A DNA stretch of 37,113 bases from Nitrososphaerota archaeon (GCA_028867755.1 JAGWFT010000003.1:1-37113), one strand, 5' to 3'. Positions 8,024-16,228 are shown, counted from the stretch's first letter. Translations and numbers: made by a program. The notes: generated by a model not told the origin, from the sequence alone.

Positions 8024-9257
8024 TATCTTTGGGCTTGCATATGATGCTCTTGTAGATAGGAAAGTTAGAACAATACTAACAGTGCTGATGGTAGTTTTAG
8101 GTGCAAGTCTTGTTGTAGTGATAAACGGTCTTAGTGCTGGGCAGTCTGCATTTTTACAGCAACAATTTAGTTCCTTAGCAACTAATGTTATTACTGCAAC
8201 ATCAGGGCAACGCTCGTATTATGGAGGAGGCTCATCACAGGCTTCTCTAATCATTAACGATATAATAGTAAATAAAATCAAAGCACTCCCATTTGTTTCT
8301 GATGTCGTTCCGCAGTACACTGGTTCAGTAACAATTGACTCGTATGGTAATGTCCAACGTATTTCTGTGACAGGAATGAACCCAACAAAGTTAACAGTAC
8401 AGTTGCCAAACCTAGAGTTTGTCGATGGTTCTACTCTTGAACCAAACGATCGATCTGCTGCGGTTGTAGGTGATACAATAGCCAATCCGGCAGGAGCAAC
8501 AACACCATTTGTAACAGTGGGTCAAACACTCAAAATAACTTATAGTTACTCAGATCCAGCAGGAAAACAAGAACAAGAAGTCAGAAATTTTCTTGTAACT
8601 GCAATAATGAAGCCATCTGGAAACACAAGAATTGACAATTCCCTTGTGATCAATCCGGACGCAGCAAATCAACTCTTACGTAAATCCGGAAGATATGATT
8701 CGTTGCTTGTGCAAACTATTGATGATAGTTACGTAAATACTGTACAGGATGAGATAACTAGTCTTTATGGAAAAAATATTGGAACAAATACCCCGCAAGC
8801 AACTTTGAAGGTAAGACAACAAGCAACTAGTGGAAATGCAGCTTTTGTTGAGATGATTGGGATAATTGCACTGGTTGTAGGTGCTGTAGGAATAGTAACT
8901 ACGCTGTATAATTCGGTAACTGAAAGAATTCGTGAGATTGGTACAATGAAAGCAATAGGTGCACAAAATTCATCCATACTGGCACTTTTCCTAGTCGAGG
9001 CAGCCTTGATTGGAATAATGGGTGCAACCCTAGGCGTGACTATTGGAATAATAAGTGGATATGCTATGACTGGTCTATCATCTCAGCAAGGCAGCGGAGG
9101 TCCAGGTTTTAACATCAGTTCCTTTCCACCCATTTTTCTTCCACAAGATCTAATCAAAGTCTGGTTCTTGTCAGTATTGCTAGCCATCGGGGCAGGAATC
9201 TTTCCTGCATGGAAAGCATCAAAATTGTCTCCAATGGTAGCTTTGAGAAGAGAGTAA
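8010..9257 (+). CDS. ABC permease, FtsX/MacB family
   Basis: Permease of the three-gene operon. One N-terminal helix (ILTVLMVVLGASLVVVI) is followed by a large extracellular MacB_PCD-like domain of about 210 residues, then three helices of the FtsX domain. The conserved core motif TERIREIGTMKAIGA and the C-terminal PAWKASKLSPMVALRRE are classic for MacB/LolC permeases. ATG 8010 is preferred to the upstream TTG at 7995, giving a 14-nt overlap with the preceding gene, the same size as the first junction of the operon. All family landmarks are present. The likely role is moving or remodelling an envelope molecule using ATP. Confidence 0.94.
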   Translation: MNPNDIFGLAYDALVDRKVRTILTVLMVVLGASLVVVINGLSAGQSAFLQQQFSSLATNVITATSGQRSYYGGGSSQASLIINDIIVNKIKALPFVSDVVPQYTGSVTIDSYGNVQRISVTGMNPTKLTVQLPNLEFVDGSTLEPNDRSAAVVGDTIANPAGATTPFVTVGQTLKITYSYSDPAGKQEQEVRNFLVTAIMKPSGNTRIDNSLVINPDAANQLLRKSGRYDSLLVQTIDDSYVNTVQDEITSLYGKNIGTNTPQATLKVRQQATSGNAAFVEMIGIIALVVGAVGIVTTLYNSVTERIREIGTMKAIGAQNSSILALFLVEAALIGIMGATLGVTIGIISGYAMTGLSSQQGSGGPGFNISSFPPIFLPQDLIKVWFLSVLLAIGAGIFPAWKASKLSPMVALRRE

Positions 9258-9305
9258 TGCAATTACTATTTTTATAATCTCAAATGTATGTATTTTGATT
9301 CGTAC

Positions 9306-9713
9306 CTAGTTACACCAGGCAGTTATCATGCTATCTACTTTGGATATTCCATCTATTCCTTGCATAGTTTTTGTAACAATACTGTCAGCTTGGCCAGACG
9401 CGGTTGGTATTGTTAACTCAGATACAGAATTGGCATCAGGTTTACTTATGTGGATGTAGCTCCACCATGGATGACTACCAAGAATGTCTCCACTAAAATC
9501 AATATTTGATAAATTCTGTTTTAGACTGTTAATAGTTTTTGCTTCATCAAATTTTTCAGGATTGCTGTAGATGACTGTGTATGTAGTTTCACATTGAGGG
9601 TCACTTGGTGTCTGTGCAGTTGCATACGAATGAGACAGAAACGAAATTGACAGTACGGCGCACATTGCAAATATTCCAGGCAGAATAATTGCAAGTTTTT
9701 GGCTTTGGTTCAC
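9306..9713 (-). CDS. Small exported protein, unknown function
   Basis: A 135-residue protein with a signal peptide (hydrophobic stretch about 8-30, cleavage likely after SYATA). The mature part of about 100 residues starts with a Cys and ends in AWCN, so a disulfide joining the two ends is plausible. I see no family motif. It is convergent with the ABC operon, which ends 48 nt away; that gap has a T5 run usable as a terminator. Whether it is functionally linked to the transporter cannot be judged. Confidence 0.7.
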   Translation of the reverse strand: MNQSQKLAIILPGIFAMCAVLSISFLSHSYATAQTPSDPQCETTYTVIYSNPEKFDEAKTINSLKQNLSNIDFSGDILGSHPWWSYIHISKPDANSVSELTIPTASGQADSIVTKTMQGIDGISKVDSMITAWCN

Positions 9714-9805
9714 TATGTAGGATTAATATGAAAACTGACTTAAACTAGGTGGAATTATGGTCAAAATTGTGTTTCCATTGTGGAACAAATTCCAACAATC
9801 ATGTG

Positions 9806-10204
9806 TTATCCACCATAGCCAGAATTTCCAACAAAAGGCGCACTTGCAGGAACTCTGTATGGTTGTACTATGTTAATTCCTTGGTCAGTTGTAACTCTGA
9901 CCTCATTGAGGTCGCTACCAACTGGTGGTGATAATATGATCCTGTCTCCTGGATTGAGGATGGGAATAACATCAGATTTTGCAGTCCCACCATAGTCTAT
10001 CTTAACATTAGTCAGTGTATCCATGCCGGTATTCTTGATGATTACATGTGTCTCTGAACCCATGCTGTCCTTTACCAGAATGGGGTCAACAGAAATGTCA
10101 TATTTTTGAGAAGGAGGGATTATTGAAAAAAAGCTGAATGCAAAAAATATCACTAACGCAGCAAGACCTCCACCTATTACTAATACAAGAACAGGTTTTT
10201 TCAA
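9806..10204 (-). CDS. Membrane-anchored protein with CARDB-like domain
   Basis: 132 residues: an N-terminal anchor helix (about 4-29, after MKKP) and an outward beta-sandwich domain. The pattern ETHVIIKNTGMDTLTNVKI followed by NPGDRIILSPP resembles CARDB/DUF-type adhesion domains common on archaeal surfaces. It ends in a Gly/Tyr-rich tail (GNSGYGG). It is on the same strand as the gene at 9306, which starts 92 nt downstream, so a shared transcript is possible. Function unknown. Confidence 0.7.
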   Translation of the reverse strand: MKKPVLVLVIGGGLAALVIFFAFSFFSIIPPSQKYDISVDPILVKDSMGSETHVIIKNTGMDTLTNVKIDYGGTAKSDVIPILNPGDRIILSPPVGSDLNEVRVTTDQGINIVQPYRVPASAPFVGNSGYGG

Positions 10205-10396
10205 CTACTAGTAAGGTGATTGCTAAATATTTCAATTATGCTATATGAGTATTTTTCATTGTAGGGCATATTTGGTGTGAATAGGTGTCTTTTGTCTATC
10301 TGTAGTGCATCTGTGTTTACTCATGATTGAATTTATTTTTCAACTAGAGCAATAAAATGAAATTAAACTTTTTTAAAACAGTTTGACAAATATCTG

Positions 10397-10939
10397 ATGT
10401 TGAATAGCAGTCAATATTACAGTCTTCTTGGTCTGAAGGAGGGTGCATCCATACAGGAGGTAAAGGCAGCGTATAGAAAATTAGCGCTCAAGTATCATCC
10501 TGATAAAAGCATCTCAAAAAAAGACAATGAAAAATTCAAGTTAATCACAGAGGCTTATCAGATACTCAGAACGTGCTCAAAGAATTATGCATATGCAAGT
10601 ACGAATTATAAAAAACCGCATGATGAAAATTCTGGTGATAAAGGTCATGGTTCAAAAATTCCATACTGGGATGAGCTTAATCTAAATAAAATCTTCAAAG
10701 AGGATTGGTATCGTTACGCCAGATATGCAGAAAGGGCATATCATGATCTTTGCAAATGTGAAAAAGAAGTTTGGAAATATTCTGAAATGGTGGTGAAGAG
10801 TACCACTCATACTCTTTCTTCATCAGTTGTTATGCAATGCCATAAAATTCCATCTCTCTTCGTATCTCGGGCGTGTGTTTCTCTCTTAAAGAAAGGGCAA
10901 TACACTAGCATGCGTCTAAAAAATCATTTAAAACTGTAA
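10397..10939 (+). CDS. J-domain (DnaJ-like) protein
   Basis: The N-terminal 60 residues form a complete J domain: YYSLLGLKEGASIQEVKAAY, then the HPD tripeptide at 34-36 (LKYHPDKS) that stimulates Hsp70 ATPase, then FKLITEAYQIL. The remaining 120 residues lack the Gly/Phe and zinc-finger regions of true DnaJ, so this is a type III J protein with a private C-terminal domain containing CKCEKEVWKY. It probably recruits DnaK to a particular client. An AT-rich TATA-like stretch lies about 25 nt before ATG 10397. No dnaK or grpE is present in the window. Confidence 0.88.
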   Translation: MLNSSQYYSLLGLKEGASIQEVKAAYRKLALKYHPDKSISKKDNEKFKLITEAYQILRTCSKNYAYASTNYKKPHDENSGDKGHGSKIPYWDELNLNKIFKEDWYRYARYAERAYHDLCKCEKEVWKYSEMVVKSTTHTLSSSVVMQCHKIPSLFVSRACVSLLKKGQYTSMRLKNHLKL

Positions 10940-10988
10940 AAAGATTTTTTATAAAAATAAAGGAATGTAGTCTTTTGACTCCATTTGT

Positions 10989-11873
10989 TTATCTGCGTCG
11001 TACTGCTGTCCAGACTCCGATACCACTCATGACTGCAGCGATTGCAAGACCAGCAGTCCATCCTGACATTTGACTTGGGTCTGCACTACTAGTTGATTGT
11101 GTTGTAGACATTGATGATAAAGTAGACGATGTTTCGCTAGGCTGTGATGATGCTGATTCTGTGCTAGCTGGAGTTGTTGTAGTTGTAGTAGTTTGTGCTG
11201 CACCATATTCACTAGACTCTGTTGTGTTGTTGGATTGAGTGCTAGATGGTGTCGAAGACATGGTCGTACCAGATGAGTTCATGCTAGTTGGAGTTGTTGT
11301 GCTGCATGTTTGTGTTTGTGCGTTCCAATCTCCACCTGAATTAAAACAAGTCTGCATGGTATCTGTACCAGACGACATGTTCATGCTTGACGGTGTCGAA
11401 GACATGGTCGTACCAGATGAGTTCATGTTTGATGGCGTACTTGATGTTGTTTGTGTATTGCCAGTTGTGCTGGAAGTTGCAGCCGCAACAATCACTTGAC
11501 CAGTCATCCATGGATGGACTTGGCAGAAGTAATTGTATGTGCCAGGATCATTGAAGGTAAAGGAAAAGCTTTTTCCAGATGCAATCAAGCTGCTATCAAA
11601 GATAGTTCCAGTTTGATTGTCTGATGGGCTACCACTTGTTACAGTATGGCTGACTTTATCGCCGTTTTCCCAATTTACCGTTGTACCTGGTGTCACATTG
11701 ATAACATTTGGTGCAAAACAATTGTTTGTTTGTGCACAGTTTGGACTGGAGCCTGCTCCAGCTGAAATGTTTACCGTTGTTCCAGACTCTTGTGCAAAAG
11801 CTGATGGAGCAATTGCAAGAATCGCAACTAGGGTCAAAACACCAAATAACGCGCCTATTGGTTTTGACATCAT
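10989..11873 (-). CDS. Blue copper (plastocyanin-like) surface protein
   Basis: An exported type 1 copper protein. Signal peptide: 1-27 (ends AFAQ). Cupredoxin domain: about 30-132 with ligands His76 (VSHTVTSG), Cys117, His120 and Met123 in the set YFCQVHPWM, plus a probable disulfide between Cys46 and Cys52. After it comes a long Ser/Thr/Met-rich low-complexity stalk with repeated blocks (SSGTTMSSTPSS occurs twice), then a C-terminal helix and RRR anchor. It lacks the PEFG signal that its shorter relative at 21425 carries. Such proteins carry electrons outside the membrane in ammonia-oxidising Thaumarchaeota. The start may be the first or second of two adjacent ATGs. Confidence 0.92.
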   Translation of the reverse strand: MMSKPIGALFGVLTLVAILAIAPSAFAQESGTTVNISAGAGSSPNCAQTNNCFAPNVINVTPGTTVNWENGDKVSHTVTSGSPSDNQTGTIFDSSLIASGKSFSFTFNDPGTYNYFCQVHPWMTGQVIVAAATSSTTGNTQTTSSTPSNMNSSGTTMSSTPSSMNMSSGTDTMQTCFNSGGDWNAQTQTCSTTTPTSMNSSGTTMSSTPSSTQSNNTTESSEYGAAQTTTTTTTPASTESASSQPSETSSTLSSMSTTQSTSSADPSQMSGWTAGLAIAAVMSGIGVWTAVRRR

Positions 11874-12213
11874 GAATTCACTACCAACTTAATCAATTAA
11901 TAAATTCTATGCAATTGAAAGTGCTAGTGTTATTGGAGTCATTTTACGTTAAAGCCCAAAAATCGAACCAAATGAGGCAGTCAGTTAAAGGGCATATTTG
12001 CAAAGAATTGCAGGTTGGAGCCAGTCATACCTGTGTATATTTTTGATGTTTTCTGTAAGGATCGAAAATGGGAAATTACAGAGTTATCAAAGATGTACAA
12101 CAGATCTTACTTCAAAGTTTTGACTATATATCGAAAGAATGACTCTCATGGGCATCCGTCATTTTTTATTTCTAAATCTGTATCAATAAATACGGGCACG
12201 CATTAGTTCCCTT
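11874..12213. other. Gene-poor gap with hairpins
   Basis: This 340-nt gap contains no gene I can support. It has a TCTGTAA/TTACAGA hairpin (12052-12058 with 12076-12082) and a terminator-like hairpin at 12138-12167. A 63-codon frame from TTG 12015 has no recognisable content and no well-placed TATA box. The 3' end holds the TATA-like AATAAATA (12185-12192) for the gene at 12214. Confidence 0.4.
12138..12167 (+). terminator. Terminator-like hairpin
   Basis: AATGAC (12138-12143) and GTCATT (12158-12163) pair perfectly, with the second arm running into six T's (12162-12167). It would end a + strand transcript arising in the preceding gap, but I cannot identify that transcript. Confidence 0.35.
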
Positions 12214-12354
12214 ATGACAAGTACGAAATGTGTTGTATGCGGAATTGGATTTTTTTCTGCCACTGGTTCAGACAAATGTTCCAAGTGTGCGGGAAAAGGA
12301 GTACAAGAAACCGCTGAAAGTCACGATTCTTGTGGTTGCGGACACCACCACTAG
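12214..12354 (+). CDS. Small zinc-binding protein with CGCGHHH tail
   Basis: A 46-residue protein: KCVVCGIGFFSATGSDKCSKC gives two CxxC knuckles 14 residues apart, a compact zinc ribbon. The tail ends SCGCGHHH, a Cys/His cluster that could hold a second metal. TATA-like AATAAATA is centred about 26 nt ahead of the ATG, consistent with leaderless expression. The stop is followed by AT-rich sequence and a strong hairpin at 12385. I do not recognise a named family; a metal-sensing, metal-storage or nucleic-acid-binding role are all possible. Confidence 0.8.
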   Translation: MTSTKCVVCGIGFFSATGSDKCSKCAGKGVQETAESHDSCGCGHHH

Positions 12355-12384
12355 ATTTTTTTAATATCTAAATTTTTAAATTCT

Positions 12385-12412
12385 TTGAAAAAATACTCAT
12401 GTATTTTTTCAA
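12385..12412. terminator. Bidirectional AT-rich hairpin
   Basis: TTGAAAAAATAC (12385-12396) and GTATTTTTTCAA (12401-12412) form a perfect 12-bp stem around the loop TCAT. The A6/T6 tracts make it terminator-like in both directions. It separates the small zinc protein from the oxidoreductase. Confidence 0.55.
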
Positions 12413-12498
12413 GATTGTACTTTGCAATGGACAAGTTGTTATGTTGTAAACCTGTTTGTGAGCAATTTCTTAATATTACCATTACAAGATGGTGATTT

Positions 12499-13569
12499 GT
12501 GAAGGCTCTGGTCTATGAAGAATATGCACCAGATGATGATTATGCAAAGATTCTAAAAATAAAAGAAGTACCTCATCCTAAACCAAAATCAAATGAAGTA
12601 GTCTTCAAAGTACATTTTGCGGGATTAAATTATGATGACATTTGGGGAATGAGAGGAAAACCTATCACAATTCCCATGCCACACATCTCAGGGACTGACG
12701 CAGCAGGCGAAGTTGTCGCAATAGGGGAAGATGTTACCACGATTAAGGTTGGAGACAGAGTCGTATCCCATGGTAACCTGTCATGCAGAGTCTGTATTGC
12801 ATGCACTGATGGTCGTGAGTATGATTGTAGAAATAGAAAGATCTGGGGATTTCAGACAGGCCCATTATGGGGCGGATATTGTGAATACACTCACTTGCCA
12901 GAAGTAAATGTAGTAAAAATTCCTGATAGCATAAGCTATGAGGAGGCCGCCGCAGCTTCTATGGTAATGGTGACTTCGTGGCACATGTTGGTAGGAAGAG
13001 CAAAGATCAAGCCTGGTCAGATAGTACTCATAATGGGTGGAACTTCGGGAATTGGAACATTTGGAATTCAGATTGCAAAATTATATGGTTGTAATGTCAT
13101 TGCTACTGCCAGTCCAAACAAGCTTGAGCAATGCCTAAAACTTGGTGCAGACTTTGCAGTAGATCACAGAAAGGAAGACTGGCACAAAGAAGTTTTTTCA
13201 ATAACAAAAGATATTGCAAAAAAGAAAGATGCTATACCTGGAGTTGATGTTATCTTTGAGCATGTAGGGGGGTCACACTGGAATAAAGAATTGACTCTGC
13301 TAAAATATGGTGCAACTATAGTCACAACAGGTGCCACGACTGGATATGAAGTACAAACTGATCTTAGACACATATTCTTCAAAGGGATTAACGTCTTAGG
13401 TTCAACTCAAGGAACACGTTCAGAACTTATTGACGGACTGCATTGGATGTCTCAGAGAAAGATAAAATCAATAATTGATTCTGTCTATACATTTGAAAAT
13501 GCGGTAGAAGCGCATACTAAGATGCTAAAAGGCGACTTTATTGGAAAAATTTTGATGAAACCAAACTAG
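12499..13569 (+). CDS. Zinc-type MDR oxidoreductase (alcohol dehydrogenase/quinone reductase family)
   Basis: A 356-residue medium-chain dehydrogenase/reductase with a GroES-like N-domain and a Rossmann domain (GGTSGIGTFG, 180-189) that binds NAD(P)H. Structural zinc lobe cysteines C96, C99, C102 and C110 are present. The catalytic-zinc Cys of alcohol dehydrogenases is replaced (N44 in GLNYDD) and the usual GHE motif reads PHISG, so a redox chemistry without catalytic zinc, as in enoyl-CoA or acryloyl-CoA reductases, is more likely than alcohol oxidation. An acryloyl-CoA reductase role in the 3-hydroxypropionate/4-hydroxybutyrate cycle is a speculation. The GTG start at 12499 lies about 26 nt after CTTAATATTA, a leaderless layout. 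Confidence 0.88.
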   Translation: MKALVYEEYAPDDDYAKILKIKEVPHPKPKSNEVVFKVHFAGLNYDDIWGMRGKPITIPMPHISGTDAAGEVVAIGEDVTTIKVGDRVVSHGNLSCRVCIACTDGREYDCRNRKIWGFQTGPLWGGYCEYTHLPEVNVVKIPDSISYEEAAAASMVMVTSWHMLVGRAKIKPGQIVLIMGGTSGIGTFGIQIAKLYGCNVIATASPNKLEQCLKLGADFAVDHRKEDWHKEVFSITKDIAKKKDAIPGVDVIFEHVGGSHWNKELTLLKYGATIVTTGATTGYEVQTDLRHIFFKGINVLGSTQGTRSELIDGLHWMSQRKIKSIIDSVYTFENAVEAHTKMLKGDFIGKILMKPN

Positions 13570-13692
13570 GCTTTTATAAATGATATACTACAAGGCATAA
13601 AGACAAAAAAGGATCTGATCAATTTTACAAGCTCGTTAATTGATACTCATAGAAAGTATGAAAACACGCTCAAATGATCTTAAGGCTGTAAA

Positions 13693-14022
13693 ATGCTTCC
13701 AATTCTGCTAAGTATATGGGGATGTATGCCAGAACTTTCAAAAGATTGCATCGACATGACTAATGCATCTTCAACATATCTTGGAATAGTAGGGGGCGCA
13801 ATCATAGGTGGTATAGTAAGCTGGTGGGTATACAACAGACAAACAAAGACTTCTAACTCACAGGATCGTATTTTGCACAGGATTGAAGAGTTGGATAAAA
13901 GCCATGATTCTATATTAAAGAAACTTGCTGATTTTGACGATAAGCATGAATCCACTCTTGATGCAATGGAAGAACTACATCGCAAAGTTGATTCACTCCT
14001 AAGTCAGGATGATGAATCATAA
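13693..14022 (+). CDS. Membrane-anchored coiled-coil protein
   Basis: 109 residues: one transmembrane helix at about 28-47 (YLGIVGGAIIGGIVSWWVY) followed by a charged heptad-like region (about 55-105; RILHRIEELDKSHDSILKKL and similar) that should form a cytoplasmic coiled coil. Two cysteines sit in the short outer N-terminal part. No family recognised; possibly a scaffold or oligomerising anchor. The 123 nt before it contain short inverted repeats (ATCAATT/AATTGAT) but no clear gene. Confidence 0.7.
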   Translation: MLPILLSIWGCMPELSKDCIDMTNASSTYLGIVGGAIIGGIVSWWVYNRQTKTSNSQDRILHRIEELDKSHDSILKKLADFDDKHESTLDAMEELHRKVDSLLSQDDES

Positions 14023-14181
14023 GTTTTAATGACAAAGGTATATTTTTTAAAATATTAGGTAGTCAGTCTCAAAAATACTAATTTTATTTTATATCATTCC
14101 ATTTCATTTTCATGATAATAATTATAGAGAATGAAAATCTGTAACTTTTTCTTAAATAGACGAAATGCGTTTAAGATGCGA

Positions 14182-14244
14182 AGAAAACCCTATTCCAGAC
14201 ACACAAGTACCAAGGCAACGTGCTTTTGGTACTTTGGGTTTTCT
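14182..14244 (+). ncRNA. Candidate structured small RNA A
   Basis: Two nested perfect helices in a 448-nt gene-free gap (14023-14470). Outer: AGAAAACCC (14182-14190) with GGGTTTTCT (14236-14244). Inner: AAGTACCAA (14205-14213) with TTGGTACTT (14226-14234). The internal loop is strongly asymmetric: 14 nt on the 5' side, 1 nt on the 3' side. A TATA-like box CTTAAATAG (14151-14159) is centred about 26 nt before the structure. Upstream of the box, ATTTTCAT (14106-14113) and ATGAAAAT (14131-14138) form an 8-bp inverted repeat that might be an operator. The T5 run near 14264 may terminate the transcript. Confidence 0.5.
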
Positions 14245-14414
14245 CCTTTGTATCTGATGTAATGGTTTTTAAGATTTGTCATTTGGTTGAAAATTCGGAC
14301 TCGATCACCAATTTTGCTATTTCCCGTAAAATCAATAGTTATGAGCTGCAATCATTAACAATTTTACTGTGCGATCTAATATTTGCACAAAATTTTGCCA
14401 AATACATCTGATCC

Positions 14415-14470
14415 AGAAATTAATAATTTTTTTACAATTGCTTATATAACGGCAAATTGATTCGCAATTA
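14415..14470 (+). promoter_or_regulatory. Leaderless promoter of second PEFG-CTERM gene
   Basis: AATTGCTTATAT (14436-14447) ends 24 nt before the TTG start, exactly as in the paralogue at 846. The surrounding 50 nt align block by block with that promoter, so the duplication included the regulatory region. Confidence 0.75.
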
Positions 14471-15421
14471 TTGAATATAAAATTTAATGGATTTTTGCTG
14501 CTTCTAGTAATACTTGGATCTGCTGTTGCAGTTCCAGCATTTGCTGTTTCCAATTCAGCTGTGAACGTGACTAATGCTACAATGTCAAGTTTAGGTTCTT
14601 CTTCATCCATGTCTACGTATTCTTCCATGCTTAATTCTCATTCAAGTAATGGTACAATTGGGACTCCATCATCAGGAAGTCTTGCAGTCACGGTTTCAAC
14701 TGATAAAGCATCCTACAATGATGGCGACAAGGTACTAGTATCCGGTACAACCCGAGATTATTTAGGCGATACTCCTCTTACACTTATTCTAAGAAATCCT
14801 GTTGGAAATATAATAAAAGTAGACCAAATTACAGTAGGAACTGACAAAACCTTTTCCTCGACAATAACTGCTACAGGTCTTCTATGGCAAGCCGCTGGAA
14901 CATATACTGTGTCTGTACAGTATGGTACTCCAGACAGATCTGCAAAAACAACATTCCAATTCTCAGGCTCTAGCGGAGGCGGCTCAGGTCCAGGTACTAT
15001 TCCAGTAGATGGCACAAACTACATGGTCACTTATACTATAATCAATGGTAAAGTTCTTGATATCAAGGCAGATCCCCAGTCAAAATCTTTGACAGTATCA
15101 ATCCAGACTACTGGGGATGGACAATTGACAATCACAATGCCTAGAGCATTGATTGATGCAAAGAAGTCAGATGGCACTGATGACAAATTTGTTGTCCTAA
15201 ATGATGGTCAAGAAAATAGTCAAGCCAATGAAACAATAACAACAAGTACTGACAGAACTCTTGCAATTCCATTCAAGAATGGAACATCTCAAATAGAAAT
15301 AATTGGTACATTTGTAATTCCAGAGTTTGGTCCAATCGCAGCTCTAGTACTTACAATTGCAGTCATATCCATAATTGCACTCTCAGCAAAGACTGGACTT
15401 AGATTTTCTCCAAGATACTAG
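14471..15421 (+). CDS. PEFG-CTERM surface protein, paralogue of 846-1838
   Basis: A 316-residue exported protein: signal peptide (ends PAFAV), Ser-rich linker with few Met, the extracellular beta domain (VSTDKASYNDGDKVLVSG onward), the shared C-terminal module (VDGTNYMVTYTIINGKVLDI through IEIIGTFVIPEFG), a hydrophobic helix and a basic tail. The folded parts align closely with the gene at 846; only the linker differs. TTG 14471 is supported by the conserved 24-nt distance from the TATA box and by the signal peptide. Like its paralogue, it should be sorted through PEFG-CTERM processing to the S-layer region. Its molecular function is unknown. Confidence 0.88.
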   Translation: MNIKFNGFLLLLVILGSAVAVPAFAVSNSAVNVTNATMSSLGSSSSMSTYSSMLNSHSSNGTIGTPSSGSLAVTVSTDKASYNDGDKVLVSGTTRDYLGDTPLTLILRNPVGNIIKVDQITVGTDKTFSSTITATGLLWQAAGTYTVSVQYGTPDRSAKTTFQFSGSSGGGSGPGTIPVDGTNYMVTYTIINGKVLDIKADPQSKSLTVSIQTTGDGQLTITMPRALIDAKKSDGTDDKFVVLNDGQENSQANETITTSTDRTLAIPFKNGTSQIEIIGTFVIPEFGPIAALVLTIAVISIIALSAKTGLRFSPRY

Positions 15422-15488
15422 GTTCAAACCTAAAGATATCCAGCCTACATCCCAACACTATATAGCATACTAGAAGAAAGAGGCAATT

Positions 15489-15620
15489 GTGGAAAATTTA
15501 CTGACAAGCGAGGAGATTGATTGGCTGTGCAAATTCTTGGAGGGAAAAGGTAGTAACAATGAGATTATAATGAAGATAGTTACCATCACAACCAAACTTC
15601 AAAAGATGAAGCGAAGATAG
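15489..15620 (+). CDS. Small helical protein, unknown function
   Basis: A 43-residue frame from GTG 15489: acidic N-terminus (ENLLTSEEIDWLCKFLEGKG) and a basic C-terminus (KLQKMKRR), both helix-forming. The box CTATATAG (15459-15466) is centred about 26 nt ahead, which supports leaderless expression and this start. No family recognised. The size and style resemble the many short conserved proteins of Thaumarchaeota. Confidence 0.6.
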   Translation: MENLLTSEEIDWLCKFLEGKGSNNEIIMKIVTITTKLQKMKRR

Positions 15621-15685
15621 TCTGGCAGACATTTACTTGAGATTCAGGTTTAGCGTATAAATCAGGCCTAATCAAATTACTAGAA

Positions 15686-16198
15686 ATGGAAAACACGGAG
15701 AATATTTTATACCGCGAAGCACAAACCTTTTCACACTCTTCAGTGTGGCTGGTTGTACTTTGTATTACATTTAGTAGCGTTTACTTTGGACTACCTCAAC
15801 TCTTTGAAATTGCAGGGGATAGATCTCCTACAACTACAATTGTGGTAGCGTCATCTATTTTCTTGGCAATTGGATTCATTTTACCTGTGCTGTTGCTCAT
15901 GATAAAACTTAGAATTCAAGTACGAAATGATGGCTTGTACATAAGGGTCGTACCCTTCCAGTCCTCATTCAAAAAGATCTCACTGGCAGATCTTCAGGAT
16001 TGTAAATCTTATGAGCAACAGGAAAAAGAGGAAAATAAACTAGGTCTAAGATATGCGATTTCAAAAAAAGCATATTCACTTGGAGGCAAACGTGGAATAA
16101 AGTTAGAGTTGAAAAATGGCCAAACCATACTGGTAGAGTCTAAACGTCCAGAGAAAATTATTCAGGCCATCAAAACTGCAAGTAGCAAGAACGCATAA
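15686..16198 (+). CDS. Two-helix membrane protein with PH-like domain
   Basis: 170 residues. Two transmembrane helices (about 20-40 and 48-74) are followed by a beta-rich cytoplasmic domain (IQVRNDGLYIRVVPFQSSFKKISLADLQ..., GGKRGIKLELKNGQTILVES, ending in a helix RPEKIIQAIKTA). The order membrane hairpin, seven strands, C-terminal helix resembles bacterial PH-like (DUF6141-type) proteins. This is a fold-level guess. It is 65 nt downstream of the small gene at 15489 and might share its transcript. Confidence 0.72.
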   Translation: MENTENILYREAQTFSHSSVWLVVLCITFSSVYFGLPQLFEIAGDRSPTTTIVVASSIFLAIGFILPVLLLMIKLRIQVRNDGLYIRVVPFQSSFKKISLADLQDCKSYEQQEKEENKLGLRYAISKKAYSLGGKRGIKLELKNGQTILVESKRPEKIIQAIKTASSKNA

Positions 16199-16228
16199 GA
16201 TGAAGAAGTTCTTTATTCAATCTAAAAC

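Noticed and set aside
12015-12206. 63-codon frame from TTG
   Set aside because: No family resemblance, no well-placed TATA box, and a terminator-like hairpin (12138-12167) falls inside it.
13570-13674. Coding-like stretch in frame after the stop of the MDR gene (GIKTKKDLINFTSSL)
   Set aside because: No start codon in frame, and read-through of TAG has no support; it may be chance or a decayed end.
14220-14411. 63-codon frame over RNA candidate A
   Set aside because: Starts inside the hairpin and has no recognisable content.
15419-15432. TAGGTTCAAACCTA, which resembles a tRNA T arm
   Set aside because: No acceptor, D or anticodon arms around it; the sequence before it is the end of a protein gene.
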